Part shown: positions 5,914 to 12,222 of the stretch, in pieces
Numbering within the stretch: position 1 is the first letter of the stretch
Layout of the letters: each line of letters opens with the position of its first letter
Assembly (NCBI GenBank): GCA_002305505.1
Contig: DBRC01000034.1
Location: forward strand, 1 to 12,222
Length of the DNA: 12,222 nucleotides
Reading direction: 5' to 3'
From: Prevotella sp. UBA1378
Lineage (GTDB): Bacteria > Bacteroidota > Bacteroidia > Bacteroidales > Bacteroidaceae
Program-made: the position numbers and the translations under genes
Notes under the pieces: model-generated
What the model was told of the DNA's origin: nothing
Seen by the model: only the letters and a program-made list of their open reading frames with translations
Databases searched by the model: none

Positions 5914-7902
5914 ATGAAGGAGATTATTACAATGGCGCTATCGTGCGCAGTAACCGCTGTTCCTGCCCAGACAGTCCGGCACGATTCGGTGGCGGACAAG
6001 GTGCATCAGGTGAGGGAGATCGTTGTCACGGAAAACCGGAAGCAACGCGAAATTTCCAGCACGTCGCCGCTGCATGTGATCGGGCAGGGCGAACTGTTGC
6101 ATCAAGGCATTGCCGACGTGGTCGACGCGCTTCACCGGTTGCCCGGTGTCACGCTGCGCGACTATGGCGGTGCGGGCGGACTGAAAACCATCTCCGTGCG
6201 CGGTTTCGGGGCGCAGCATACGGGAGTGAGCTATGATGGAATCCTGCTGAGCGAATGCCGGAGCGGCGAGATAGATGTGTCGCGCTATTCTCTTAACAAC
6301 CTTGAGCACATCTCGCTTGTCGTGGGCGACAATGACGATATTTTCATTTCTGCAAAAACTGCCAGTGTGCCGGCCATGGTGCATTTGCAGACACAGCGGC
6401 TGCCCACTGCGGATACGAAACCGCACCTGACCACACAGGTGAGGATAGGCTCGTTTGGCTATACCAGTCCGTTCGTGAAGTACGAGCAGAACTTTTCCGG
6501 GCGTTTTTCTTTTTCGGCCGTAGGCGAATACGTATATGCCGAAAACGACTATCCGTTTACGCTGCGCAACGTGAGTATTACAACGGAGGAGCGGCGCAAG
6601 AACAGCAGGATGAATTCGGGGTATGGCGAGCTGAACTTTGTGTGGAAAACGAATCGGGCAGGCCAGTTGAGCGGAAAGGTGTATTATTATGATAACGACC
6701 GCCAGTTGCCCGGGCAAGTGCGGTACTATGCGAATAGCAGCAATGAAATCCTGCGCGAACGTAACGCTTTCGGGCAACTGCAATACCTGGTGCATAATCA
6801 CCGCAACCTGTCGCTGAAGTGGAATGCCAAGTTTAACTGGGCGCAGAGCGATTACCGCAGCGGCGTCAACTCGGGTGCCTTGAAAGGGGCATGCTATTGG
6901 CAGCGCGAGGCCTACACATCGGCCGCATTGCTTTGGGCGCCCGTGGGGAATTGGGCTTTCGACTATTCGGCAGACTACAGTTTCAACAACCTTACCAGTA
7001 CGCTTTTTTCGGATACACGCCCTTATCGGCACACTGTCCTGCAAACGGCGACGGCCAAATACACGCATCGCAGGCTGACGGCTATCGCCCGCCTGCTCCA
7101 TTCGCTTTACCTGAACGAGGCCAAGGACGGGGATGGTGCGCGCAACATGCGGCGCCTGTCGCCGTCAATATCCGTATCTTATAGGTTACTGGCCGATGAC
7201 GACCTGTATGTGCGGGCATCCTATAAGAACATATTCCGCGCGCCGACATTCAACGAGAACTATTTCTTCCATTATGGCAGTACCGACTTGTATCCGGAAA
7301 ATACCGACCAGTTCAATCTGGGGCTGACTTGGCGTTCGCGCCAGAAATCAGCTTTTACGACGCAGGCAACACTGGACGCGTATATGAACCACGTGAAAGA
7401 CAAGATTGTCGCCGTTCCTTATAACATGTTTATCTGGCATTGTATCAACGTGGGAAAGGTACGTGCAATCGGGCTCGATGCTACGCTTAACACCGCTTGG
7501 CGGCCCGGCCCCCGGCATTTGCTGCTGATGGCATCCAACTACAGTTACCAGCAGGTACGCAACCGCACCAACCCCCAGTCGCCTTATTATAACAATCAAA
7601 TAGCCTATACGCCCGAACACAGCGGCAGCGCATCGCTGGCATGGGAAAATCCATGGATGAACCTGTCACTCCATGCCACGGCCGTAAGCTACAGATGGAC
7701 CAACAATGAGCATTACGACGAGTCGAAGGTTGACGCCTATGCCGATTTCGGCATTACGGCCTACCGGCATTTCCGGTTCGGGAAGCATAGGGTAGAGTGG
7801 CGGGCCGATGTGAAAAACCTCTTTAACCGGCAGTATGAGATAGTGAAACTCTATCCCATGCCCCGCAGGAATTATCAGTTATCAATAAAATATCAATTTT
7901 AA
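5914..7902 (+). CDS. btuB: TonB-dependent vitamin B12 receptor BtuB
   Basis: A 662-residue outer-membrane beta-barrel receptor that imports corrinoids with TonB/ExbBD energy. A short signal peptide (residues 1-18, cut likely before Gln19 in VPAQT) is followed by a TonB-box-like EIVVTEN (35-41). A plug domain then runs from about 45 to 160, with the family stretch TISVRGFGAQHTGVSYDGI (92-110). The barrel ends in the strand YQLSIKYQF with a terminal Phe, as outer-membrane proteins do. The open frame extends upstream to 5818, but those residues lie inside the riboswitch and would put 32 polar residues before the signal peptide, so the ATG at 5914 is chosen. It is the first gene of the riboswitch-led operon, 12 bp before btuG. 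Its specificity for B12 is inferred from the riboswitch and neighbours. Confidence 0.95.
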   Translation: MKEIITMALSCAVTAVPAQTVRHDSVADKVHQVREIVVTENRKQREISSTSPLHVIGQGELLHQGIADVVDALHRLPGVTLRDYGGAGGLKTISVRGFGAQHTGVSYDGILLSECRSGEIDVSRYSLNNLEHISLVVGDNDDIFISAKTASVPAMVHLQTQRLPTADTKPHLTTQVRIGSFGYTSPFVKYEQNFSGRFSFSAVGEYVYAENDYPFTLRNVSITTEERRKNSRMNSGYGELNFVWKTNRAGQLSGKVYYYDNDRQLPGQVRYYANSSNEILRERNAFGQLQYLVHNHRNLSLKWNAKFNWAQSDYRSGVNSGALKGACYWQREAYTSAALLWAPVGNWAFDYSADYSFNNLTSTLFSDTRPYRHTVLQTATAKYTHRRLTAIARLLHSLYLNEAKDGDGARNMRRLSPSISVSYRLLADDDLYVRASYKNIFRAPTFNENYFFHYGSTDLYPENTDQFNLGLTWRSRQKSAFTTQATLDAYMNHVKDKIVAVPYNMFIWHCINVGKVRAIGLDATLNTAWRPGPRHLLLMASNYSYQQVRNRTNPQSPYYNNQIAYTPEHSGSASLAWENPWMNLSLHATAVSYRWTNNEHYDESKVDAYADFGITAYRHFRFGKHRVEWRADVKNLFNRQYEIVKLYPMPRRNYQLSIKYQF

Positions 7903-7914
7903 AAAAGCAGACGT

Positions 7915-9072
7915 ATGAAAAAGCATTTATTAAGTTTTTCAGTATTGTTGATGGGAGTAGCCCTCCTTACAGCATGTGACAATGACGACGACACGCCTGT
8001 CCGCAGGGCCGTAGACGTGAGCAACGGCGTATTCGTGGTTTGTTCGGGCAATATGAGTGCCCCTATCAACGGGGAAGTATCTTATTACGACTATTCTTCT
8101 GGAACAGTTACGCCAAGGGCTTTCGAGACGGCCAATGGGCGCGCCTTGGGCTTGACGTCGAATGATGCCGTAGTATATGGCAGTAAGATGTACATTGTTG
8201 TTGGCAATGAAAATACGATAGAGGTGGTCGACAAGAATACGTTGAAGTCAATCAAGCAGATAATGCTAACCGAACTGGCAGGTAAGACAGACGGCTTGCA
8301 TCCGCGGCACATCGTGGCCGACGGCGGTAAGGTTTATGTAAGCGCATACGGTTCGTCGGAAGCCGACTGGGGCACCTATATCACCAGCGGTGCGGGCATT
8401 GTGGCTGCCATCGACACCGTTAATTACTCGCTCGTTAAGCAGTATACCACCGGTTGTTTCCCTGAAGGGCTTGCCGTTCTCGGAAACTACATCTATGTTG
8501 CTAATTCAAACTACGGCATGGGCAAGGCATCTATCTCAAAGATAAATGTTTCAACGGGAGACGAGACCAAAATTACTGACGACCAGATTGTGAACCCCGT
8601 AGATATTGTGGCGATTGGCGGAAATCTTTATTTCCTTGATTCGGGTAAATACGAGACATCTCCCAAATATGTCCAAATAGGCGCCGGCATGCGCAAGCTT
8701 ACCACAGAAGGCACTGTAAGCAAGGTTACAGATGCGACGGCAATGGGCAGCGACGGAAAGAAAATCTATGTCATCAATGCTCCTTACGGCACGGGCACGG
8801 TCGGGTATGCAGTCTATGATGCAGCCACTGCCACAGTTAAGGCATTTACTCCGGGCGAGGATGTGGAGTTCCCGAAAGCCATCGGAGTAGATCCGCTCAA
8901 TGGTTATGTGTTCATTGCCTCTAACAGCAAAAATGCCGATACGGGATATGCCGACTATAGGGCTGCCGGGTATGTAAAGCAGTATAAGCCCGACGGTACC
9001 TTCATCAGCAGGTTCAACTGTGCGGTTGGCCCGGAAACTTTCGTCTTCAATACAGGCGTAAAGTATGAGTAA
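7915..9072 (+). CDS. btuG: Surface B12-binding lipoprotein BtuG (YncE-like beta-propeller)
   Basis: A 385-residue lipoprotein. A signal peptide ends in the lipobox LTAC with the lipidated Cys21, and is followed by the acidic run DNDDD. Such a run acts as a surface-export signal in Bacteroidota lipoproteins. The mature part shows repeated beta-strand blades of the YncE/DUF5074 propeller type, for example NGVFVVCSGN, KMYIVVGNENTIEVVDKNTL, KVYVSAYG, NYIYVANSNYG, NLYFLDSG and KIYVINAPYG. In Bacteroides thetaiotaomicron, BtuG2 of this type sits over BtuB at the surface and binds B12 extremely tightly. Here it lies between btuB and btuF. The start has the usual positively charged MKKH. Its 3' end overlaps btuF by 8 bp. 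The family is well supported; the affinity is inferred. Confidence 0.92.
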   Translation: MKKHLLSFSVLLMGVALLTACDNDDDTPVRRAVDVSNGVFVVCSGNMSAPINGEVSYYDYSSGTVTPRAFETANGRALGLTSNDAVVYGSKMYIVVGNENTIEVVDKNTLKSIKQIMLTELAGKTDGLHPRHIVADGGKVYVSAYGSSEADWGTYITSGAGIVAAIDTVNYSLVKQYTTGCFPEGLAVLGNYIYVANSNYGMGKASISKINVSTGDETKITDDQIVNPVDIVAIGGNLYFLDSGKYETSPKYVQIGAGMRKLTTEGTVSKVTDATAMGSDGKKIYVINAPYGTGTVGYAVYDAATATVKAFTPGEDVEFPKAIGVDPLNGYVFIASNSKNADTGYADYRAAGYVKQYKPDGTFISRFNCAVGPETFVFNTGVKYE

Positions 9073-10198
9073 GAAACAACAGGCCGTATTCCTTTTCATC
9101 ACAGTGTCCGCCGTTCTTTGCTCCTGCAAGGGCGGCGGCACTTCCGGTTATAGCGGCGGGGGGGATACCCTCAAGCTGAAGTACGCCTCCAACCTCTCCA
9201 TCGTAAAGCACGCGGGATATACCATGGTGTCGCTGCGCAACCCTTGGAAAGAGGGTGAAACATTGCATCGCTACATCTTGGTGCCGCGCAACGGTGAATT
9301 GCCGGCAGAACTTCCGGAGGGTACCGTATTGCGCACTCCGCTGCCCAAGGCCACCGTGTTCACCACCGTCCACTGTGGTTTGCTGATGTACCTTGGCAGG
9401 CAGGAGTGCATCAATGGCGTGGCCGACTTGAAATACATCAAGATACCATGGATACACGAGAGGGTGAAAGAGGGCAGGATAGCCGATTGCGGCGAGGGTA
9501 TGTCGCCGGTGGTTGAGAAGATCATCGATATAAAGCCCGATGCCATTCTCCTTTCCCCTTTTGAAAACAGCGGGGGCTATGGCAAGTTGGAGGAAATCGG
9601 CATCCCGCTGATCGAGTGTGCCGAATACATGGAGACATCGCCGCTGGGGCGGGCAGAGTGGATGAAATTCTACGGATTGCTGTTCGGTGCGGAAAAGGAA
9701 GCCGACAGCTTGTTTCATGTAGTCGACTTGAACTACCACAGACTAAAAGAGGTGGCGGAGGCGTCGGAAACGGTTTGTACGGTGTTGATGGACAAGATGG
9801 TAGGTTCCGTTTGGTATGTCCCCGGCGGCTGCAGCACCATCGGGCAGATGGTTGCCGATGCGGGGGGAACCTATCCTTTTGCCGGTGATAAGCGCAGCGG
9901 CAGTATCCCGTTGCCCTTTGAGAGCGTGTTGGAGAAAGCCGGCAATAGCGATGTATGGCTGTTGCGTTACAGCAGTGGCCGCGCGATGGCTTTAGGCGAA
10001 CTGGAAGCGGGCTACCGTGGCTACAGTCATATAAGAGCATTCCGGCAACGGAATGTATATGGATGCAATGTGGAGCAAACCCGTTTTTACGAAGAGACAC
10101 CGTTCCGTCCCGACTATCTGTTGAGCGACTTCATCCAAATCTTCCACCCTGATATAATAGGATTGGAACCTTTGCGTTATTATTTTAAACTGAAATGA
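9065..10198 (+). CDS. btuF: BtuF-type ABC transporter substrate-binding lipoprotein
   Basis: A 377-residue cobalamin-binding component of a BtuCDF importer. The signal peptide ends in the lipobox LCSC (Cys21), followed by a glycine-rich KGGGTSGYSGGG linker without acidic residues, so the protein probably faces the periplasm. The two-lobed helical-backbone fold of the type III (FecB/BtuF-like) family is suggested by the first-lobe stretch IIDIKPDAILLSPF, by GIPLIECAEYMETSPLGRAEWMKFYGLLFG and by the second-lobe DKMVGSVWYVPGGCSTIGQMVADAGG. It is longer than the E. coli BtuF, as are many Bacteroidota members. The ATG lies within the end of btuG (8-bp overlap), and the stop overlaps the btuC start as ATGA. 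Iron-siderophore binders share the fold; the B12 assignment rests on the operon. Confidence 0.9.
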   Translation: MSKKQQAVFLFITVSAVLCSCKGGGTSGYSGGGDTLKLKYASNLSIVKHAGYTMVSLRNPWKEGETLHRYILVPRNGELPAELPEGTVLRTPLPKATVFTTVHCGLLMYLGRQECINGVADLKYIKIPWIHERVKEGRIADCGEGMSPVVEKIIDIKPDAILLSPFENSGGYGKLEEIGIPLIECAEYMETSPLGRAEWMKFYGLLFGAEKEADSLFHVVDLNYHRLKEVAEASETVCTVLMDKMVGSVWYVPGGCSTIGQMVADAGGTYPFAGDKRSGSIPLPFESVLEKAGNSDVWLLRYSSGRAMALGELEAGYRGYSHIRAFRQRNVYGCNVEQTRFYEETPFRPDYLLSDFIQIFHPDIIGLEPLRYYFKLK

Positions 10199-11211
10199 AT
10201 AAGGGGATACGATATGCAGTGGGGTTGTGCGTGCTGATAGCTGTGCTGTTTGCACTCAATCTTATTGTAGGTTCGGTATCCATCCCCGTTGCCGATATCG
10301 TCCGCATACTTTCAGGCGAAACGGCAATGAAGGAGAGCTGGCGTTTCATTATCCTCGAAAGCCGGCTGCCGCAGGCTATTACGGCCACAGTTGGCGGCGG
10401 GGCGTTGGCGGTGAGCGGGCTGATGCTTCAAACGGCTTTTAAGAATCCCCTTGCCGGCCCCTCTATTTTCGGCATCAACAGCGGTGCCGGCCTTGGCGTC
10501 GCTTTGGTGATGCTGTTCCTGGGCGGCAGCCTGTCGGCCGGTTCGGTCAGCTTAAGCGGTTTTGTGGCCATACTCGTAGCCGCATTCATCGGGGCCATGG
10601 CCGTAATGATTATTATTTTTCTCTTTTCCACGATTGTCCGCAACAATGTCATGCTGCTCATCATCGGTGTCATGATTGGCTATATCTCGTCGTCGGCCAT
10701 CTCCCTGCTCAATTTCTTTGCTACCGACGAAGGCGTAAAGTCGTATATGGTGTGGGGCATGGGCAGTTTTGGGGGCGTGTCTATGCAGCAGATGCCTGTG
10801 TTCCTGACGGTTAGTTTTGTAGGGTTGGCCTTGTCGCTGTTGTTGATAAAGCCGCTCAATGCGCTGCTGTTAGGCGAGCAGTATGCCGAAAACCTGGGTG
10901 TCAACATATTGCGGGTGCGCAACTGGCTCCTCTTGGCAACAGGGCTGTTGACCGCCATCACGACAGCCTTCTGCGGGCCGGTGGCGTTTATCGGGCTTGC
11001 CGTCCCCCATATAGCCCGGTTGCTGTTCAAGACAGCCGACCACCGCATACTGATGCCCTGCACGATACTTACGGGTTCTGCCGTGGCCCTCGTTTGCAAT
11101 GCCATCTGTTTCCTGCCGGGCGAGACGGGTGTTATACCGCTCAACGCCGTAACGCCCGTTATGGGGGCACCTGTTATTATCTATGTGATAGTGAGGAGGA
11201 AGCACCAGTAG
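10195..11211 (+). CDS. btuC: BtuC-type ABC transporter permease (FecCD family)
   Basis: A 338-residue inner-membrane permease expected to form a homodimer with about ten membrane helices per chain. Motifs in order are RLPQ (57-60), the family stretch GLMLQTAFKNPLAGPSIFGI (75-94), the ATPase-contacting coupling region GEQYAENLGV (227-236), and GPVAFIGLAVPHIARLL (261-277). The length is typical. The start overlaps the btuF stop by 4 bp (ATGA), so it is very likely translated from the riboswitch-controlled transcript. Its 3' end runs 35 bp into the oppositely oriented btuD gene. Heme or siderophore permeases look alike; the cobalamin assignment comes from the context. Confidence 0.94.
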   Translation: MNKGIRYAVGLCVLIAVLFALNLIVGSVSIPVADIVRILSGETAMKESWRFIILESRLPQAITATVGGGALAVSGLMLQTAFKNPLAGPSIFGINSGAGLGVALVMLFLGGSLSAGSVSLSGFVAILVAAFIGAMAVMIIIFLFSTIVRNNVMLLIIGVMIGYISSSAISLLNFFATDEGVKSYMVWGMGSFGGVSMQQMPVFLTVSFVGLALSLLLIKPLNALLLGEQYAENLGVNILRVRNWLLLATGLLTAITTAFCGPVAFIGLAVPHIARLLFKTADHRILMPCTILTGSAVALVCNAICFLPGETGVIPLNAVTPVMGAPVIIYVIVRRKHQ

Positions 11212-11986
11212 CTATTTTGATGCGCAGCTCGTCGCGGTCGAAACATATCCCTTTTTGTTCGATAAAACCAGTCAGCGAGCCGTCGGCGGCCAGTTCGCGC
11301 GGCGTGCCTATATGCAAGCCGTCGGCGGCCATCAGCCAAATGGTATCGGCTATCTGCAACGTCAGGTCCAAATCGTGATTGGAGAGGAAAATCGTTTTTT
11401 GTGTTTCGCGGCTTAACCGGTGCAGCAGCTGCATCATTTCCACCTTGCTCGGATAATCTAAAAAGGCCGTCGGCTCGTCCAGGTAGATAATGCTTGTCTG
11501 TTGCGCCAGAGCCTTGGCTATCATCACTTTCTGCCGTTCGCCGTCGCTCAGCGTCTGTATCATCCTGCTTTCCAGTTTTCCGATGCCAATCATCGCTATC
11601 GACTCGTCGACGATTTGTCTGTCGCGTTCGGACAGCCGTCCCCAGAAACCTGTATACGGGCTGCGTCCCATGCCTACCATTTCCCTTACGGTCATGTTCT
11701 GTACATGCGGCTTTGTGGTCAGCACCACGCCAATCATGCGTGCCAGTTGCAGGTCAGTGTATCGGTCGATGCTCTTTCCGCCGATGAAGATGTCGCCAGC
11801 CAATCGTGGCTGAAAGGCGCAGAGCGTACGCAGCAGGGTCGACTTCCCTATGCCGTTGGCACCTATCAGGCATGTCAGCTCACCGCTGTACAGCGTAGCG
11901 TTGATATTCTTCCCTACGGTTTTCGGTCCGCCTTTTGACTTGTATCCGATGCTGAGTTTTTCCAAGCGTACGGTTTCTTTTTTCAT
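11177..11986 (-). CDS. btuD: BtuD-type ABC transporter ATP-binding protein
   Basis: A 269-residue cytoplasmic ATPase that should pair with BtuC. It shows Walker A GANGIGKST (42-50), signature LSDGE (146-150), Walker B IIYLDE (166-171), the D-loop region PTAFLD (172-177) and the switch histidine His204 in SNHDLD. The usual Q-loop glutamine is not evident: the segment before NMTVREMVGMGRSPYTG reads VVLTTKP, with Thr90 at the expected place. Unlike the other btu genes it lies on the minus strand, converging on btuC with a 35-bp overlap; its last eleven residues (TGASSSLSHR and the residue before) are encoded in that overlap. It has its own candidate promoter at 12062-12069. Partnership with BtuC is inferred from adjacency, since no other ATPase gene is present in the window. 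Confidence 0.93.
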   Translation of the reverse strand: MKKETVRLEKLSIGYKSKGGPKTVGKNINATLYSGELTCLIGANGIGKSTLLRTLCAFQPRLAGDIFIGGKSIDRYTDLQLARMIGVVLTTKPHVQNMTVREMVGMGRSPYTGFWGRLSERDRQIVDESIAMIGIGKLESRMIQTLSDGERQKVMIAKALAQQTSIIYLDEPTAFLDYPSKVEMMQLLHRLSRETQKTIFLSNHDLDLTLQIADTIWLMAADGLHIGTPRELAADGSLTGFIEQKGICFDRDELRIKIATGASSSLSHR

Positions 11987-12061
11987 TGTCGTATCTGTTT
12001 TTCCGCAACAAGTGGTTTAACGGAATCTGTCTCTTTATCCTTATTGGTCATACATTGCCTG

Positions 12062-12069
12062 CAAACTTA
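12062..12069 (-). promoter_or_regulatory. Leftward -7 promoter box for btuD
   Basis: On the minus strand this reads TAAGTTTG, a full match to the Bacteroidota TAnnTTTG -7 element. It lies 75 bp before the btuD ATG, which predicts a leader of about 65-70 nt. No clean -33 TTTG is seen at the usual distance; the spacer is occupied by an inverted repeat. Confidence 0.55.
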
Positions 12070-12071
12070 CA

Positions 12072-12089
12072 TAAAATTCTTGAATTTTA
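12072..12089. repeat. 8-bp inverted repeat at the btuD promoter
   Basis: TAAAATTC (12072-12079) and GAATTTTA (12082-12089) are perfect inverted copies separated by 2 bp. The element lies just upstream of the btuD -7 box, within the promoter spacer, where a dimeric repressor could bind. It is AT-rich, so a chance palindrome is possible. Confidence 0.5.
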
Positions 12090-12222
12090 CGCCAGTTTTA
12101 TAAGAAAGTTGCCCCCGGCCTGCAATTTACGGATTAGAATGCAGGGAAATATGCCAGTTTGGGATAAGAAACCCGCGCTAATCCGGCGGCATAAAGGCAA
12201 GCGGTGGGCAGCAGGCGGATAA

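Larger units (their letters stand above)
11987..12222. other. Intergenic region upstream of btuD
   Basis: No supportable gene is seen. A plus-strand open frame covers the stretch but has no recognisable features. The proximal part holds the candidate btuD promoter and a short inverted repeat. No cobalamin riboswitch boxes appear on either strand up to the window end. The distal part (about 12110 on) is more GC-rich and could belong to a feature that continues outside. Confidence 0.5.

Noticed and set aside
5938..7101. 387-residue open frame antisense to btuB
   Set aside because: It is a long shadow frame caused by GC-rich codons; the composition is odd (His, Arg and Cys-rich) and no domain is recognisable.
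11986..12222. 78-residue plus-strand open frame at the right edge
   Set aside because: It overlaps the btuD promoter region, begins at the last base pair of the btuD start and shows no family features.
12110..12222. A second cobalamin riboswitch upstream of btuD
   Set aside because: Neither strand shows the conserved aptamer boxes seen at 5677-5851.

Overview
This 12.2-kb window is a vitamin B12 (cobalamin) locus from a member of the Bacteroidota, most likely the Bacteroidales. Three features support this. Promoter -7 boxes of the TAnnTTTG type precede the main transcription units. The uptake operon contains a BtuG-type surface lipoprotein between the TonB receptor and the substrate-binding protein. 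That lipoprotein has an acidic run right after its lipid-anchoring cysteine, as in Bacteroidota surface lipoproteins. The base composition looks moderately GC-rich for the group; genus cannot be fixed from the sequence alone.

Layout. A leftward operon (about 5540 down to 161) reads cobQ (cobyric acid synthase), cobD (threonine-phosphate decarboxylase-type aminotransferase), cbiB (adenosylcobinamide-phosphate synthase), a MATE-family efflux protein and a low-molecular-weight protein-tyrosine phosphatase. The first four genes overlap or lie 2 bp apart. The last junction is a 16-bp tandem repeat that carries the MATE stop and a possible phosphatase start. A divergent intergenic region (5540-5913) holds a leftward promoter for cobQ, a rightward promoter and a full cobalamin riboswitch. 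Rightward from it run btuB (TonB-dependent receptor), btuG (surface beta-propeller lipoprotein), btuF (substrate-binding lipoprotein) and btuC (permease), with 12-bp spacing and then 8-bp and 4-bp overlaps. The ATPase gene btuD lies in the opposite orientation, converges on btuC and overlaps its 3' end by 35 bp; it has its own candidate promoter and no riboswitch.

How the genes work together. BtuG and BtuB capture corrinoid at the cell surface and move it across the outer membrane. BtuF hands it to the BtuC/BtuD inner-membrane importer. CobQ amidates cobyrinic acid a,c-diamide to cobyric acid, and CbiB joins it to the aminopropanol phosphate produced by CobD, giving adenosylcobinamide phosphate. 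The corrin-ring genes and the nucleotide-loop genes (cobU, cobS, cobT, cobC types) are not in this window. The core system is known biology. The parts that merit a second look are the inverted, separately promoted btuD, the MATE and phosphatase genes in a cobalamin operon, and the repeat-built gene junction. No tRNA, rRNA, CRISPR array or insertion sequence was recognised.
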